Origin: Prinsepia uniflora
Lineage: Eukaryota > Streptophyta > Magnoliopsida > Rosales > Rosaceae
Length of the DNA: 64,000 nucleotides
Direction of reading: 5' to 3'
Assembly (NCBI GenBank): GCA_032719365.1
Contig: CM064872.1
Location: 45,864,252-45,928,251, forward strand
Under the pieces are notes generated by a model that was not told where the DNA came from, searched no databases, and saw nothing but the letters and a program-made list of their open reading frames with translations. The first letter of the stretch is position 1. Every line of letters begins with the position of its first letter. Positions 12,292-24,140 of this stretch are shown here, piece by piece. A program made the position numbers and the translations under genes.

Positions 12292-13027
12292 TCATCAATT
12301 AACTAGGAGATATTGTAATGAATGAGCATATATGACACGTTGAAAAAAAAAATTGAAGGTGGTTAAATCCAAATTTGAGAACTCATGTATAAAAGTGAAG
12401 TTTGATGCAACCCATATCCAGATGCAGAGGCAGACCGACGAAGGGTAAAGAGGGTCACTTGATCTTTCGACCGCTGAAAAACTCTAAATTTCTAATTGCT
12501 AAATAACCAACATTAATAAACCCTAAATGGTTATATCTCATTCTCTTTGATTAATTGGTATATGATATGTTATGTAATTTGGTTTGGACTCTGGATAGAC
12601 TGGATTAGTTATAATTGATAAAGATAATTTCTATGAGTTTTATTTTGAGACCTTGAATAATTGCATGGCTCTTGAAGCTATTGTTCCTGAGACCCAAATG
12701 CTTCTTCTTGGCTCTTAGAGAGTTAGCAACGCATTCAATCTTTGTTCTGCTTGAGACATGGGTTTTATGTGATTTGTGTTATTTCTTGCTGTATTGTTAG
12801 GTTCTTTAATTTAAACATGTGAAATACTGTGGTATTGTTTACTTAGTTTTTTCAATGATTCAAATTATCCAAATACAATTGGAAATCTTCGGGCATACAC
12901 TTGATGAAAATATATATTTACCTTTTTAAAATAGGACACTTGACCAAGTTGCATTACATGTTTTCTTTTATTATACAGTTATGAAACGATAGTTTAAGAG
13001 ACAATATCTACACCCTATCATAGAGTG
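12292..13027. other. Unassigned DNA, possible hAT left part
   Basis: AT-rich DNA with no open frame of note. CAGAGGCAGACC at 12425 resembles the terminal inverted repeats of some plant hAT transposons (often starting CAGAGGC or CAGGGGC), and a hAT transposase tail lies downstream. I did not find the matching right terminus or an 8-bp duplication, so the boundaries remain a guess. Confidence 0.35.
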
Positions 13028-13186
13028 TACAAGTATGCGTATTTACTTCTTACATTAACTTTAGTTTTACCAGTTGTAATCGCTTCATTGGAGAGAACAT
13101 TTTCTGCTATGAATATTGTGATAACTCTACTCCGTAATAAAATGGGAGATCAATGGTTGAGTGATAATTTGGTTGACACACCCTAA
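13028..13186 (+). pseudogene. hAT-family transposase C-terminal fragment
   Basis: A frame from 13028 to the TAA at 13184-13186 encodes 52 residues including LERTFSAMNIVITLLRNKMG and the following DQWLSDNLV. This matches the C-terminal dimerisation region of plant hAT transposases, with its characteristic (V/L)ER(T/S)FSAM followed by RN(K/R)M. In the family this segment mediates transposase dimerisation. The rest of the transposase (about 600-700 residues usually) is not recognisable upstream, so this is a broken remnant. The stop codon lies inside the word GACACACCCTAACCC, which may start a different repeat. Confidence 0.75.
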
Positions 13187-14077
13187 CCCAGATATCCACA
13201 AGAAGTCTGTAATTGAGGGGTGTTGACTAACACGTGGATATGGGGATCCATGTGACGAGGCCTAAAAGAAGGAAACGATGCGTTTGGGAAGAATGAAAGC
13301 TGAAGGAGAATGATAATTCAACATTATGAGAAATACACCGTGAATAAAGTATTTAAATAAGCCAATTTATGAATTCAAAATAGAAGTTCATGATGATCCA
13401 TCTAAAAGCGCACACGTAAGAAAATAACGAGAATCCCAATTTCATTATCCCGTACATGAGAAGGATATCTCAGAACCGAAATTAGTGGTGTCCTCCTCGT
13501 GGATGGTCTCAAACACATTATTTTTTGAGGGGTGAAACAAAAGAAGGGTGAGTGGGCCTAATAATTATTTCAGTGTAAAAGTCGTAAATAAAAAAAAATA
13601 GAAGTTAACCCTTGTTATGACCCGTACCGATAACCAAACATTTTTACGATAATTTTTTTAAGCAAACCACGGTAACCCTTTAACTACCAAGTTTGGGTCG
13701 AACTCAAAAGTAAACAAAATGCTTTGTAACAGTCAAGTTGGTACATGTGTCTCACATTCATGGTGAATTCTTGCCTTTATATCAACCTAGTGTGTGTGTT
13801 ATTTGAATGGAGACACCATCATTGAGAACTTTCAAAATTTTAATTGTTGTCACACTCAAATTTCCCCAACCTCTCAACTGTTAGCCTTTACCCTCTCATC
13901 CGGACCACCCACCGTTATTGATCACCGTGAAGGAGGATGGCCACCACAAAGACGCCACCACTGTGAACCACGTTCAAAAATCCCTCAACCTAGTCATTCT
14001 AGCCATCTTTCAGACCAACCTCCACTGCCTACATGCTTTCCTGCTCTTGCAAACATAGTAGACTAAACCCCTGAAGG
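13187..14077. other. Unassigned intergenic DNA, possible old LTR fragment
   Basis: The segment starts ACACCCTAACCCAG and near 13548-13562 has GTGAGTGGGCC, a word also found in the LTRs of this window (for example B at 56481). It may be a decayed LTR of another family, but no boundary or duplication is visible. The frame at 13794-14066 (90 codons) has no recognisable domain. Confidence 0.3.
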
Positions 14078-14082
14078 TGTGA

Positions 14083-16936
14083 TGTCAGGACCCGTTCCAA
14101 TCCCCCCAGCATTAACGCGGGACGCGCCTGATCCCATCTGACACGGAGTGTCAGATAAGGAAAATTCCAACTTTAGCTCGCTCGGGCTTTAGAGTGCGTC
14201 AGGATCCGGAGGAGGAGTGTGATGTCTCGGTCTCTGCTACAGCCCGCATCCGCTGTCAACATGAAGGGTATTCAAAACATTAAAAGTTGTGAGTGGACAA
14301 AATAAAGAGTTTATAAAAACATTTTCACAAAAGACATTTATACCCTTCACTAAAAAGCATGCATGCATTCGAAAACCATTTACCAAACTATTAGGGCCTT
14401 GGCCCAAAATCGTAAATGAAACCATCATACAGGCCACTGCCCAAATCCATGTGGGACTCAACCCAAAACTAGTACATATCATATACATATCATATCACAT
14501 AGAAATAATACATATAACCAATCCTGTCACGGTTTCTAAAGCTACGTGCGTGCTACCCGGGGTCTCAAATCCTAAGTCTCCCTAGGGTCCACCCAGGTCA
14601 ATGTCCGCATATCAATGACCCTCCCTGTGGGTTACAATCCATAAGCCTTCTTGAGAGTAAGGTACCCAACGGTGGCGACTCCACTCAGTTAGTACTCCGT
14701 GACTACTCTGGGGTCCACCTAGGCCAACGACCCTCCTTGGATGAGATAATCCATAAAATAGGGATGGTATAAAATCTATATCGAAAACATTCTTAAAACC
14801 ATTCAAAGGATTCATGCCCGGTCCCCATAAACCGTCATGAACCCAGAAATCCATTTAGGGTACCCCGACCAAAAATAAAAAATGTAAACCAACTGGGCCT
14901 CGTGCCCGAACTCATGACTCAATTGGGCATCGTGCCTAATATCTCAGGGTCAGTCACGGTTCCATTCATAGTGATGCATGCAACCATCCAACCAAGATCG
15001 CACTCAATCCTAGTATGTCGCCGTGAACGAATCAACCGACGCGACCACCTCTAGATCATGGTGCACTCATCACTGATCGATATCCTGAACCGTCAGTACT
15101 CCGAAGTCGAGCCTCCAGTGGCTGCTCGACGACGACACGTGCATCGTGACCTTTCCAAAAGGAACACATCCCAGTCCGGAGGCGAGCGTCGTATCGTCCG
15201 TCGTCGTGCACATAGCACTGGCCGGGACGACTCAGACCCGTAGGTCATCAATAGGGCCACATGCCCGAGACAAAATCAAATGGGTCTCATGCCCGATTTC
15301 ATATTTCCAAATCCGAAACCATTTCATTTAAACCAAAACCACAAATACGTATAAGCACCGTATAAGGTCGAAACCTAGAAATACGTGCCAATACATAAAC
15401 ACACAAAAATTCACTCATGGAATCACACAATATATATTAAAACACATAATAAACATTTATGCATGCGTCAATTTAGAAAACAAGGTCCACTCACAGACCG
15501 TCCGAGCTGCTACCTCGATACGCGTGCCATACGGCTCTTCTAGGCCAATCGCAGTCACCGGGACTTCCAAACCTGTCTAAATCATAATAAAGGGTTACTA
15601 ACTACTTAAATAACCCCTCACTAAAGCCCAGTAATTTTCTGGAATTTTTAACTATTTTTAAACTCGATCCTAAACTTTCGGACGTCCCGAACAATATCGA
15701 GACGGTGTCCGATCGACACGAAACCAGTCCCAAAATGTTCGTTACATCGAATAGATTAAAAGTCATGTTGAAGTCATCCCCAAAAGACCCCCCAAGAGCC
15801 CTCACGTGCCGTATAAAGGGGATGCGCGTGAAGCCCACGCGCCAGTACTATTCATTGTCTCCTACCTCCAACCGACACGGTTCAGACTGGTTCGGTCCAA
15901 CCGAACCGACGGTCTTGGTTCAACGTTATAAACCCCCCATTTTTGGTCCATTCTTGTTCCTTTCAATCCTAAACTGTTTGTCTCAACTTTATCTATCTAT
16001 CCATGACTTCAAAAACCTAAAAACAAACCTAAAACGTACCTTGATGAACCATTGACGAACCGGACACCTGCAACATTCCTCCGCCGTCGACTCCGACCGT
16101 CCTAGCCCTCAAAATCAATCCCAAACAACTCCTACGATCTCCAGAAAGCCATTTCCATTGTTACAATCGACTACAACGCCTTAAAACTCAAAGTCCAAAA
16201 TTCAAAATAACTTACTCATGTTTTCAGGTTTTACCCCGCCGTCCACCATGTCGTCTCCGTCACTCTCAGTCTTTCACACCAATCCAAGGAGGGATAATGG
16301 TGGTGAGGTGGTGTGTTTGTGTCGTGTGTTTTAAGGGTGCGATGAAAATGGGTGATCGGGTTTTGGAGGAGGAAATATGAAGATAAAGGTGATGGCTGAT
16401 GATGATAATCAGCTGAGAGAGAGAGAGAGAGATATGGATGGACATGATGAGAGATTAGATGAGATGAATGGTTAGGATGAGAGGTGGGTAGGATCAATTA
16501 TAAAATAATTTAGGATAATATTTTTTAATTAAAGATAGATCCACTTTTTGGGGAAGTCACCAATGGGATGAGTGACACTTGTCACTCATCCAGGGGTCCC
16601 GTTTAATTAAGTCAACCAATAAGATTTAGCCAAGTGTCTCCGCCTCGTAATGTGTGCATAGTGAAATCCAACTTCCGTAAACCATAACTTTCCCGTCTGA
16701 CGTCCGATTTTGGTGTGCCGACTATCTATGAATTCGTATCGACCCGATCTACGTAACGGTCCTCGGCCCTCGGCCATCAGACCTCCCGGGTCAAAAGTCA
16801 ACATTTTACCCACGACTAGGGGCAAAACGGTCATTTTGCACCGTTCGTCCGATTTCGCTCAACTAATCACTGATTAACCTCACTAATCCTTCATTAGTCA
16901 CTAATCTAATCCCGGAATTCGGGACGGGTCGTTACA
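14083..16936 (-). mobile_element. Solo LTR 3 (TSD TGTGA)
   Basis: A complete minus-strand LTR of 2854 bp, beginning TGTCAGGACCC and ending GGGTCGTTACA on the plus strand. Perfect 5-bp duplications TGTGA lie at 14078-14082 and 16937-16941. It has the conserved palindrome at 16567-16590, one type-a hairpin unit near 14808-14843, a (GA)n tract near 16413-16431, and donor-like sites on the minus strand near 16035 and 16210. It is not within a recognisable element. Confidence 0.92.
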
Positions 16937-16941
16937 TGTGA

Positions 16942-17391
16942 CGCTCATCGAAGCCCAGGGCAGAGAATAATTTTGGTAAATCCTAACCCTTAAATCTGGA
17001 TGAATGTCATGCTCATTTTGAGAGCTTCAATCTGACCAAATATGGCAGGGGAAAAAGGTAACTAGAATCTGCTGAGTTTCTGGATTTCTGGGTTTCCCCA
17101 GTAGATTTACAGGATTATAGGTAAGGAATTGAACCCTTAGGTCCTCCCTAACCTAGTTTCGGTTTGAAAACCACTACCTAGTGTCTGTGAACCTAATTTT
17201 CTATGTCGGAGCTCGCAGTTCCAATGAGGAACAAACTTTAGAAGAGATTCATGACCTCCCTAGGTAAGTTCATACCTAAAAAACTAAACTATCAAACTTC
17301 ATGACGAATCTAACCATGTAATTGCATGTAGCTTTCAAGTACATTTGAGCCATGACAGAACCTTGCCGGTTTTTGAAAAATTGAAGATCAT
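16942..17391. other. Unassigned DNA
   Basis: No recognisable gene or repeat boundary. It continues across solo LTR 3 from the unassigned DNA at 13187-14077. Confidence 0.3.
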
Positions 17392-18266
17392 TGTGACGTC
17401 CCAACCACCTTCTAATCTATCTAGGTAATTTATGAACCTGCAGACCTGATACTCAAAGCCTGAACGAATTCCAAATCGTTTGACGGAATCATGGTTGAAA
17501 ACAGAGTATTTCCTAGAATTCGTATGTTGTGAGCAGCACGACGACGGCGGTCTGGTTTCCGTTTTTAGCGACTGGACCAACTGCAAGTTTTGACTGATGT
17601 TGTCAAGTATTAACATAATATGCTAACAACATTAGAATATTCCGTTAAATCCTTATTGTGACATAAACTAACCTAATGACATTAAATCTAACATAATATT
17701 TTGATTATATCATTGTAATTTATAAGACTTGACAGATATTATGTTAGGGTGACAATATATTACACAAAGAATATTCCAACGCATGACACGCATGTGGGGG
17801 CGCGTGAGTGCGAATGACAGCTTCTACTTGTGCGTGGTAGTACCTGCTAGTGTGTGGCAGTGCGTGGAGGACGTCGATATTTGCGGTTCTACCACATTAT
17901 TTTGTTTTATTTTACCCCTCAGTACTTAGAGTGCTCGAGACCATCCATGAGATGGACATCGATAGTTACAGTTCAAATACTTTTTTCTCATGACGGGATA
18001 AGTCTAACGGGATGCTGTGTCAATCTCTTCATTTACTTTTAGTTGGATCATCATGCACTATCATTTGTTTTTCATAACTTTGTATATTTCCATTACCTTA
18101 TATGCCTTGTGACATATTATTTAGTTTTGTATTATCTTTTTTCTTTTTTCTTTAAATTTCCTTAAACACACTGTTTTAGACTTCGTCACATGGCTCCCTT
18201 ATCAGGTTATCAGCAAACACCTCTTGATTTCGGAGTTCTTATGGATTTCTGGGTTGGGGTGTGTCA
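17392..18266 (+). mobile_element. Element G 5' LTR (left edge uncertain)
   Basis: The right edge is supported: TGTCA at 18262-18266 is followed, after two bases, by TGGTATCATAG (18269-18279), a primer-binding-site-like sequence, and about 80 bp later by gag. The left edge at TGTGACGTCCC (17392) is a guess based on LTRs usually starting TG. No partner 3' LTR is recognisable after pol at 36988, where element H begins. Confidence 0.4.
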
Positions 18267-18357
18267 TTTGGTATCATAGTGTGGTTTAGAAAATTGTATG
18301 TTGGGCATAGTCTTGTTTGCATGAAGATCCATTAATACAACTTTTTGTGTCAGAACT

Positions 18358-19800
18358 ATGTCTCCTCGTTGTGGTCTCCAAAACTAACCCCTGCAACCCC
18401 GGAATATGAGAACCTTATGCCCGAGGAAGGGCAATCTGTAATGTTTAACCTAGCTCAACTAGGCCAATTGTTTACTGACCTCATTGCCAGTTCGATGTTG
18501 AACTGAACTCTTATGGAAATTGCCCATTCCCATGGCGTGAAGGAGTTCTTTGGACACAAAGGAAGCAACGATGCAGAACTTCAGGTGAAAACTTCGGAAG
18601 AAACATTTGTGGGGATGGATCTACGACCTGAAAAATGGGTTGCCACCACCGTGTAATTTTTTTCTTAACTCAGCCAAGGATTGGTGGCACTTCAAATAGT
18701 TTATGTTGAATCAAGATAATGGTACCTCTTGGGAAGCATTCAAGTGTGGATTCAAAAATTGCTCCATTACACGAGAGTATATTAATCGATTTCGAGAAGA
18801 GTTCTTACTGCTAGAATATAGAAAATTGATGGTGGTAGAGTATAAGAGGAAATTTTGAAAACTTGGCCTCTTTTATCTACCAGTTCATGATAGCTGTGAA
18901 AAAATGAAGAGATGATTCCTCTCAGGTTTGTGAAGTGATATTCACCTATTTGTGATGGCCTGAGCCTGTACTTGCTACTAGGAAGTTTTTGAGATGGTTT
19001 TGGAGATCGAGGGATTTAAGGATGCTGGTGCTAATGATCGATCGAAGAGAGGCTCCAATAAAAGGAATAATCAACAACATTATTAACATGACGATATACT
19101 CGAGACGGAAGTAATCAATTTTCGATTGGTTGGCCGATGGGGAAACAATTTAGTAAAGGGTCCTCAAGTTCTTCTAGCAGAGGTTTTGTTTCTAAATCTG
19201 CTCATTCGTCAGAAGGTCTACATGATCTTCGGATTTCCATTTGCATCGTTGTGATGGAGCTAAAGCTCTGAAACATCTTTTTTGTCAGAGATGTAATAGG
19301 ATTCATAGTGGCCCATGTAGGATGGGAGAGTACGATGATGGTCAATGTTTTACTTGTGGATAAGGAGGACATAGATATAAAGATTGCCCCGTAACCAGAG
19401 CCAGCTTTAAGCTTTACTTATAGCTAATCAACAACCGACTTATTTCATTCCATCTGCAAACCCCCTACCACAGTTTACTTCCCACATTAGCTTAATAGTT
19501 TGACTTTCCTGCTCAACCTAACAATATGCCCTCGCAATATTATGGCTATATGACTCAACAGTTTGGTGCCACCATTTCAGAATTAGAGTAAACACAAGCA
19601 ACAACCCGAATTTTCTTCCATGTAAACCCAAGAAAGTCGACCTCAACAAAATTTTAGTGGAGCATCTAGTAGTGGCACATCGAAAAAATCCATCGGAAAG
19701 GGAAACAAAATTCAAGGATACCAAGGTGGTTATTCTGGAGGAAGAACTAAAATCAACCCAAATGTAAATTTCGATACGTTATTTACCTATGATTTTCCTA
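18358..19800 (+). pseudogene. gag: Element G gag (capsid and zinc knuckle), broken
   Basis: An ATG at 18358 opens with MSPRCG, like the MPPRRG-type starts of plant gypsy gag proteins, but a stop follows after nine codons and the frame resumes with a shift. At about 18685-18960 the capsid-type gag domain is recognisable from AKDWWHFK, SWEAFKCGF, REYINRFREEFLLLEYRKL. At 19346-19387 a CX2CX4HX4C zinc knuckle is seen (Cys-Phe-Thr-Cys, His-Arg, Asp-Cys-Pro), with a stop codon inside it. In the family the capsid packages RNA and the knuckle binds it. The product cannot be made from this copy. Confidence 0.8.
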
Positions 19801-20183
19801 CTCAAATTTAAATCGACCAACTGTAATGCCCTGGAATTTCAAGAGAAAAATGAATGAATTTAAAATAACTCCATGGAAATGAAAAATTTACCTATGTAGG
19901 ACTAGGATACCATATGAAAGTTCTGCGAGCACCGTTACAAAGGTCTCAAATTCTTAAGTACATAGATAGGCGGTACGTCAAAAAAGGAGTTCAGCTAAAT
20001 ACGTTATGGGTTAAAGAAGAGTACGGAAATTTTGGTAATTTTTCCCATAATGGTAACTTGGTAATTTCACATTTTGGACATGTGAATCATGTGTGTAGTC
20101 TAGAAAATTCTTCAATTTTCCCTCCCACCTTTCCTCCGACCTACTCACCTTATTAATATATGTGTGTGTGATCGTGAGATGGG

Positions 20184-20400
20184 GCCCGGGGGGGGGGGGG
20201 GATGAGGGGTGAGGGAGGTAGCCGAATTAGAGGAAAAACACAAAACATTCACCCGTGAGTGAAAGAGAAAATAGAGAAGGAAGGGAAAGAGAAGAATGGA
20301 GAGAAGCGAGGAAGAGAGAAAGGAAACGAAGAGAAAGAAGAGAGGGGAAGAAAAGAGAGATAACTACGAAGAAAAGAGACTATGCAGTGAAGAAAATTAA
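20184..20400 (+). repeat. Poly-G and GA-rich low-complexity tract
   Basis: A run of at least 12 G at about 20188-20201 is followed by GA-rich sequence (20255-20400) made of AGAGA/GAAGA words. The 77-codon frame at 20255-20488 is a product of this bias (Arg/Glu/Lys-rich) and not a gene. Confidence 0.7.
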
Positions 20401-21081
20401 AGGAATATGTAGGTTCCCATTTTCGTATTCAGGTTTCGGGCCAAGAAGCCAAGTACCAGGCGTGCTAATGCTTCCCTGGAGGTCCTAAGGATGCTCTGAA
20501 TTGAATAGACGGAAGAATGGACGAAGGAGTGACCATAGAGCGATTCTAGAAACCATGGGCATGAACTCGAGTCTTGGACAAAGCATTCGAGGTAAGTTTT
20601 TGCGGTTATGAGACTGCAGACCTCATTCTGGGAGTGTTACGAGTATATTGAACGTTGAAGACATGAAAAAGAGTAAAAACGAAAGAGATACGGTCATGTC
20701 TGTTCGCTAGGTTGAGCAACCCGTATAACAAACATGCTAGAGGAAGACGACGATTTGAGCTACGACTGTGCACTGTGACCCGCGTGACCACCACGTGCTG
20801 AGTCTTGTGGTGATGCGTGGAGGCGCGTGCGGAGACACCTCTGATTGTCGTCAACACGGAAGTTGTTCGTTTTTAGATTGTGAGTTCACTAGTGCAAGGT
20901 TGGATTTAATTGGACAACATTTGCATATTTTTCTGAATTTCCCAGATATAGTGTTTATATTTTGATTAACAATTTAATATAAAAAAATTAGGCATAAATT
21001 AAGGTTAAATTGGTCATTAGGAAAAAATTATAAAAAATTATGGGATCATGGGCTCTCTAAGCAAGAAATTATAATGATTTT

Positions 21082-21152
21082 GGGATCTTATTTACATGAG
21101 TCTTATGTAGACTATATTTGGGATCTTATTTACATGAGTCTTATGTAGACTA
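21082..21152 (+). repeat. Tandem duplication of about 37 bp
   Basis: The words GGGATCTTATTTACATGAG and TCTTATGTAGACTA occur twice in direct succession (21082-21118 and 21119-21152). AT-rich DNA rich in GATGAT follows to about 21330. Confidence 0.8.
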
Positions 21153-21496
21153 ATTGGGTAATCATGACCTTATGATGACAAGTATGTGAGTAGATGTATG
21201 ATAATATAACACGATGCTATGATTTTCATATGATGATAATGATTATTTTATGATGATATTATGTACATATATATGATAATGATGATATGATGATGACATG
21301 ATGATATATGAATATATGATGCAATATGCGTGAGGATGACGTTTGATGTAATTCTAATAATGTTCTACTATTAAGTATGATTAGAGATGAATTTTATGAG
21401 GTTATGTAACAAGTAATTAGCTTATGAGAATAAGGTTTAGTAATAAAATATAATAAGGGAAATAAAGGATGAATGTTAAGGAGTTGAACATAATTA

Positions 21497-21590
21497 GGAG
21501 AAATGGAAAAGTAAAGAATATATATATATACATATATACAATTAGGAGAAATGGAAAAGTAAAGAATATATATACATACATATATATAAA
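21497..21590 (+). repeat. Tandem duplication of about 47 bp with TATATA tract
   Basis: AATTAGGAGAAATGGAAAAG followed by TAAAGAATATATA occurs twice in direct succession, each copy ending in a TA/CATA microsatellite. It lies in the AT-rich tail of K just upstream of element E. Confidence 0.8.
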
Positions 21591-21652
21591 CGATTTGTCC
21601 TTGAAACAGTTTGTGTGACGATAATTAAATATACTAATGTTACTTTGAATAA

Positions 21653-24140
21653 TGTAATGACCCGTTCCAGAAATCGGGATTAGATTAGTTGTTAATGATG
21701 GATTAGTGAAGGTAATTGGTAATTAGTTGGATGCGTTCGGACGGACGGTACAAAATGACGATTTTGCCCTTGGAATGGGCAAAAGGTTGACTTTTCGTTC
21801 AGGAGGTCAAATAGACTTTGATCGATGACCGTGACGTAGTTCAGGATGTCACGAGTTCATAGACAGGTGGCACGTCCGATTCCGACATCCGAGGAGAAAG
21901 TTACGACGTTCGGAAGTTGAGGGTAGTTTGGTAATTTCGTTAAAGGGGGTGATTTGTTGACTTTTCAAATGACCTGGACATTTCACGAACTTCGAGGACC
22001 GTTAGGAAGGTCTCGAGTCCCTGATTCTAACGACAGACGGCATGTGTTATTTGGAGTTCGAGAACTAGAGTTACAGGTCAGGGATTACGAAGGGTAAAAT
22101 GGTAATTTTTCCCTGACGGGTATTCTGGACATTTCCTGCATTGGGATCTGTGCCCACTCAGAGATGGACACTTGGTTGTTGATTGGAAGGGGTGCCATAG
22201 GAATTTTTACACGTGGCTGGGTCCAGATGGTTGTGGAATAACCAGTGACCGCCTTATTCCTTTAAAAAAAAAATGAATGAAGGTATGCACAGGCTGGAAG
22301 ACAGGAAAACAGAGTGTCTGAGGTTGGGGGTGTTCGTGAACCATGAGAAACAAGCCAATCCTCCTCAATTTAGAGTAGTGTGGGATGGAAATGGTGGAAC
22401 TCGATGGTGAGAGGGTAGTGCCACCGCGAAGACCATCGTGGGTGGCGGTTCTTCGCGGTGGCGGTTGTAAATAGGAAACCCTGTGCAACCCGTAACTATC
22501 ACGTATACACAGTCACCTTCCAACCCCAGTTTTTAGCCATCGGGTGTGAAGGAGGGGTTGGATAGAGGATTCAGACGTGTGTGGTGGTACCTATCGAGAC
22601 GAACGACGACGGTGGTAAGCTTTTAGTACAGTGAACAGTTTAGTTAATTTCAGAAATGGTTCATCATAATTTTGTGATTATTGATTCATTTTCTTTGTTG
22701 GAACTCGTCTCTTGAAGTTACAGAGGTGGTTTGGAAGTAAAAACCAGGGACAAGGAAGGCTGAGATCATGGAAACAGTGGAGAAGAATTGATGGTTCTAA
22801 AGCTTGATAGGACAGGTATTAAACAGGACCTAATTTCTGGATTTAATTAGTTAGAACATCTGTAGAGTTGGGGACGAAATTAGTGGGCTAAACGGAACTG
22901 AAAAAGATGAAAAACCTAGGAAGAACCGCCCTCGCCGGTTCGACTGGACCGATCTGAACCGAACTGGTCTGGACCCGATTCGGCGGGAGGTTAAAGACAA
23001 ACAGTGCAGGCGCATGAAACCCACGCGCAGCCCCTTTGGGCGGTACATGTGGGCGCGTAGCAAGGAGTTTGAGGGAGGTTCCAATATGACTTTTAAAGTA
23101 TTCGATGTAACGAAAATTTTGGCGCTAGTTTCGAGTCAATCGGATATCGTCTCGATAGTTTTAGGGATGTCCGAAGATTTTAGGCCTCAGTTAAAAATAT
23201 TTAAAAATTTGGAAAAATTACAGGGCTTAAGTATGATCATTGTGAAGTAGTTAGTGACCATATTATGGGTTTTGGACAGGTTCGGGGAGGACGGGGATAG
23301 TGGATCGGCTGGAAACGGCGTAAGTGCGCGCGTAACGAGGCAACGGCGAAATGGTCTGTGAGTGGACTTTTTTTTCTAACTATTGATGCATGCATATATG
23401 TTTTTATATGTTTTATATGCATGAATCTATGATTTGATTTATGAACTTGATGGTTTACTATTTTGCATGATTTTCGAGGCATTTATGGAATAGCACGTTT
23501 TACGAGATTTCGATCGATGCTATGGTTGAACGATGGTTTCGCTGATTTGATTTCGGGATTTCAAAGATGATTTGATTTCAATGGTTTGAAATGGATTTCG
23601 GAAAAGTGATTTCGAGCTTGGAGCCTGTTCATGAGATTTCGTTTTTAAAACTGGATTTTGGATATGGTTTTGAAACTTGGAAAGGGAATTTGGATTTGGG
23701 TTCGGGATGATGGTTCCGGACGCTAGCTTACGGAATCATTATTTCGGATTTGGATAAGGATTTTCTGTGGTTTTCACTGTTGATTGAAAAATGGTTTTGG
23801 GTTTAAAGACCCGAAAAAAGAAAAATAAAAACCCCTGGATCTGGTTTTGAGTTTAAAGACTCGGTATATTTTTTGAGTTTAAAGACTCGGATATGATACC
23901 TCTAGGTTGTTGCGGTGCGGGCAGTTGATCGAGAGAGACGGAGACATCACACACAAAAGCAACAGTAGAGTCTGAACATTCTGGGAAGTTCGGAAGTTTG
24001 AACAGTTCAGTCAAGAATCCCTTGTCTGACTTACGTGTCACATGGAGGTTGGACGTCAGTTTAGCCTTCGTGTCACTCGTAAGTTAAACGGGAGCATGTC
24101 TTAGCCCTTAATCTCGGGGAATTGAGGGCGGGTTGTGACA
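21653..24140 (+). mobile_element. Element E 5' LTR
   Basis: Plus-strand LTR, 2488 bp, beginning TGTAATGACCCGTTCC and ending GGGCGGGTTGTGACA. It is closely similar to 31343-33985 over most of its length; both copies share the words at 21960-22400 and 31640-32090 with few differences. Relative to that copy it lacks several hundred bp after the type-c repeats, but has the LTR 3' end that the other copy lacks. A primer-binding-like site follows immediately at about 24143-24155. The frames within it (for example 23014-23250) recur in the 3' copy at 32678-32914 only because the LTRs are duplicates. Confidence 0.85.
23799..23890 (+). repeat. Type-c hairpin repeats in E 5' LTR
   Basis: Three units: GGGTTTAAAGACCC at 23799-23812 and two GAGTTTAAAGACTC units ending by 23888. 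The first and later units differ on both arms (GGGT/ACCC versus GAGT/ACTC), keeping the inverted repeat. Confidence 0.82.

Larger units (their letters stand above)
19822..21652 (+). mobile_element. Element K: plus-strand LTR, 3' part missing
   Basis: Begins TGTAATGCCCTGG at 19822, directly after the G gag region, and is similar in layout to other LTRs here. It has a GGTCTC...GACA...GGCGG box near 19940-19985, a GA-rich leader (20255-20390), a strong donor-like GAG/GTAAGT at 20592-20597, the word TGGGAGTGT with CGAGTAT (20629-20647), and GCGTGGAGGCGCGTG (20815-20829). The start resembles that of H. No 3' end is seen before element E begins at 21653. The flanking five bases CCAAC (19817-19821) have no partner downstream. 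Confidence 0.6.

Noticed and set aside
20255..20488. Arg/Glu/Lys-rich 77-codon frame
   Set aside because: Product of a GA-rich low-complexity leader in LTR K.
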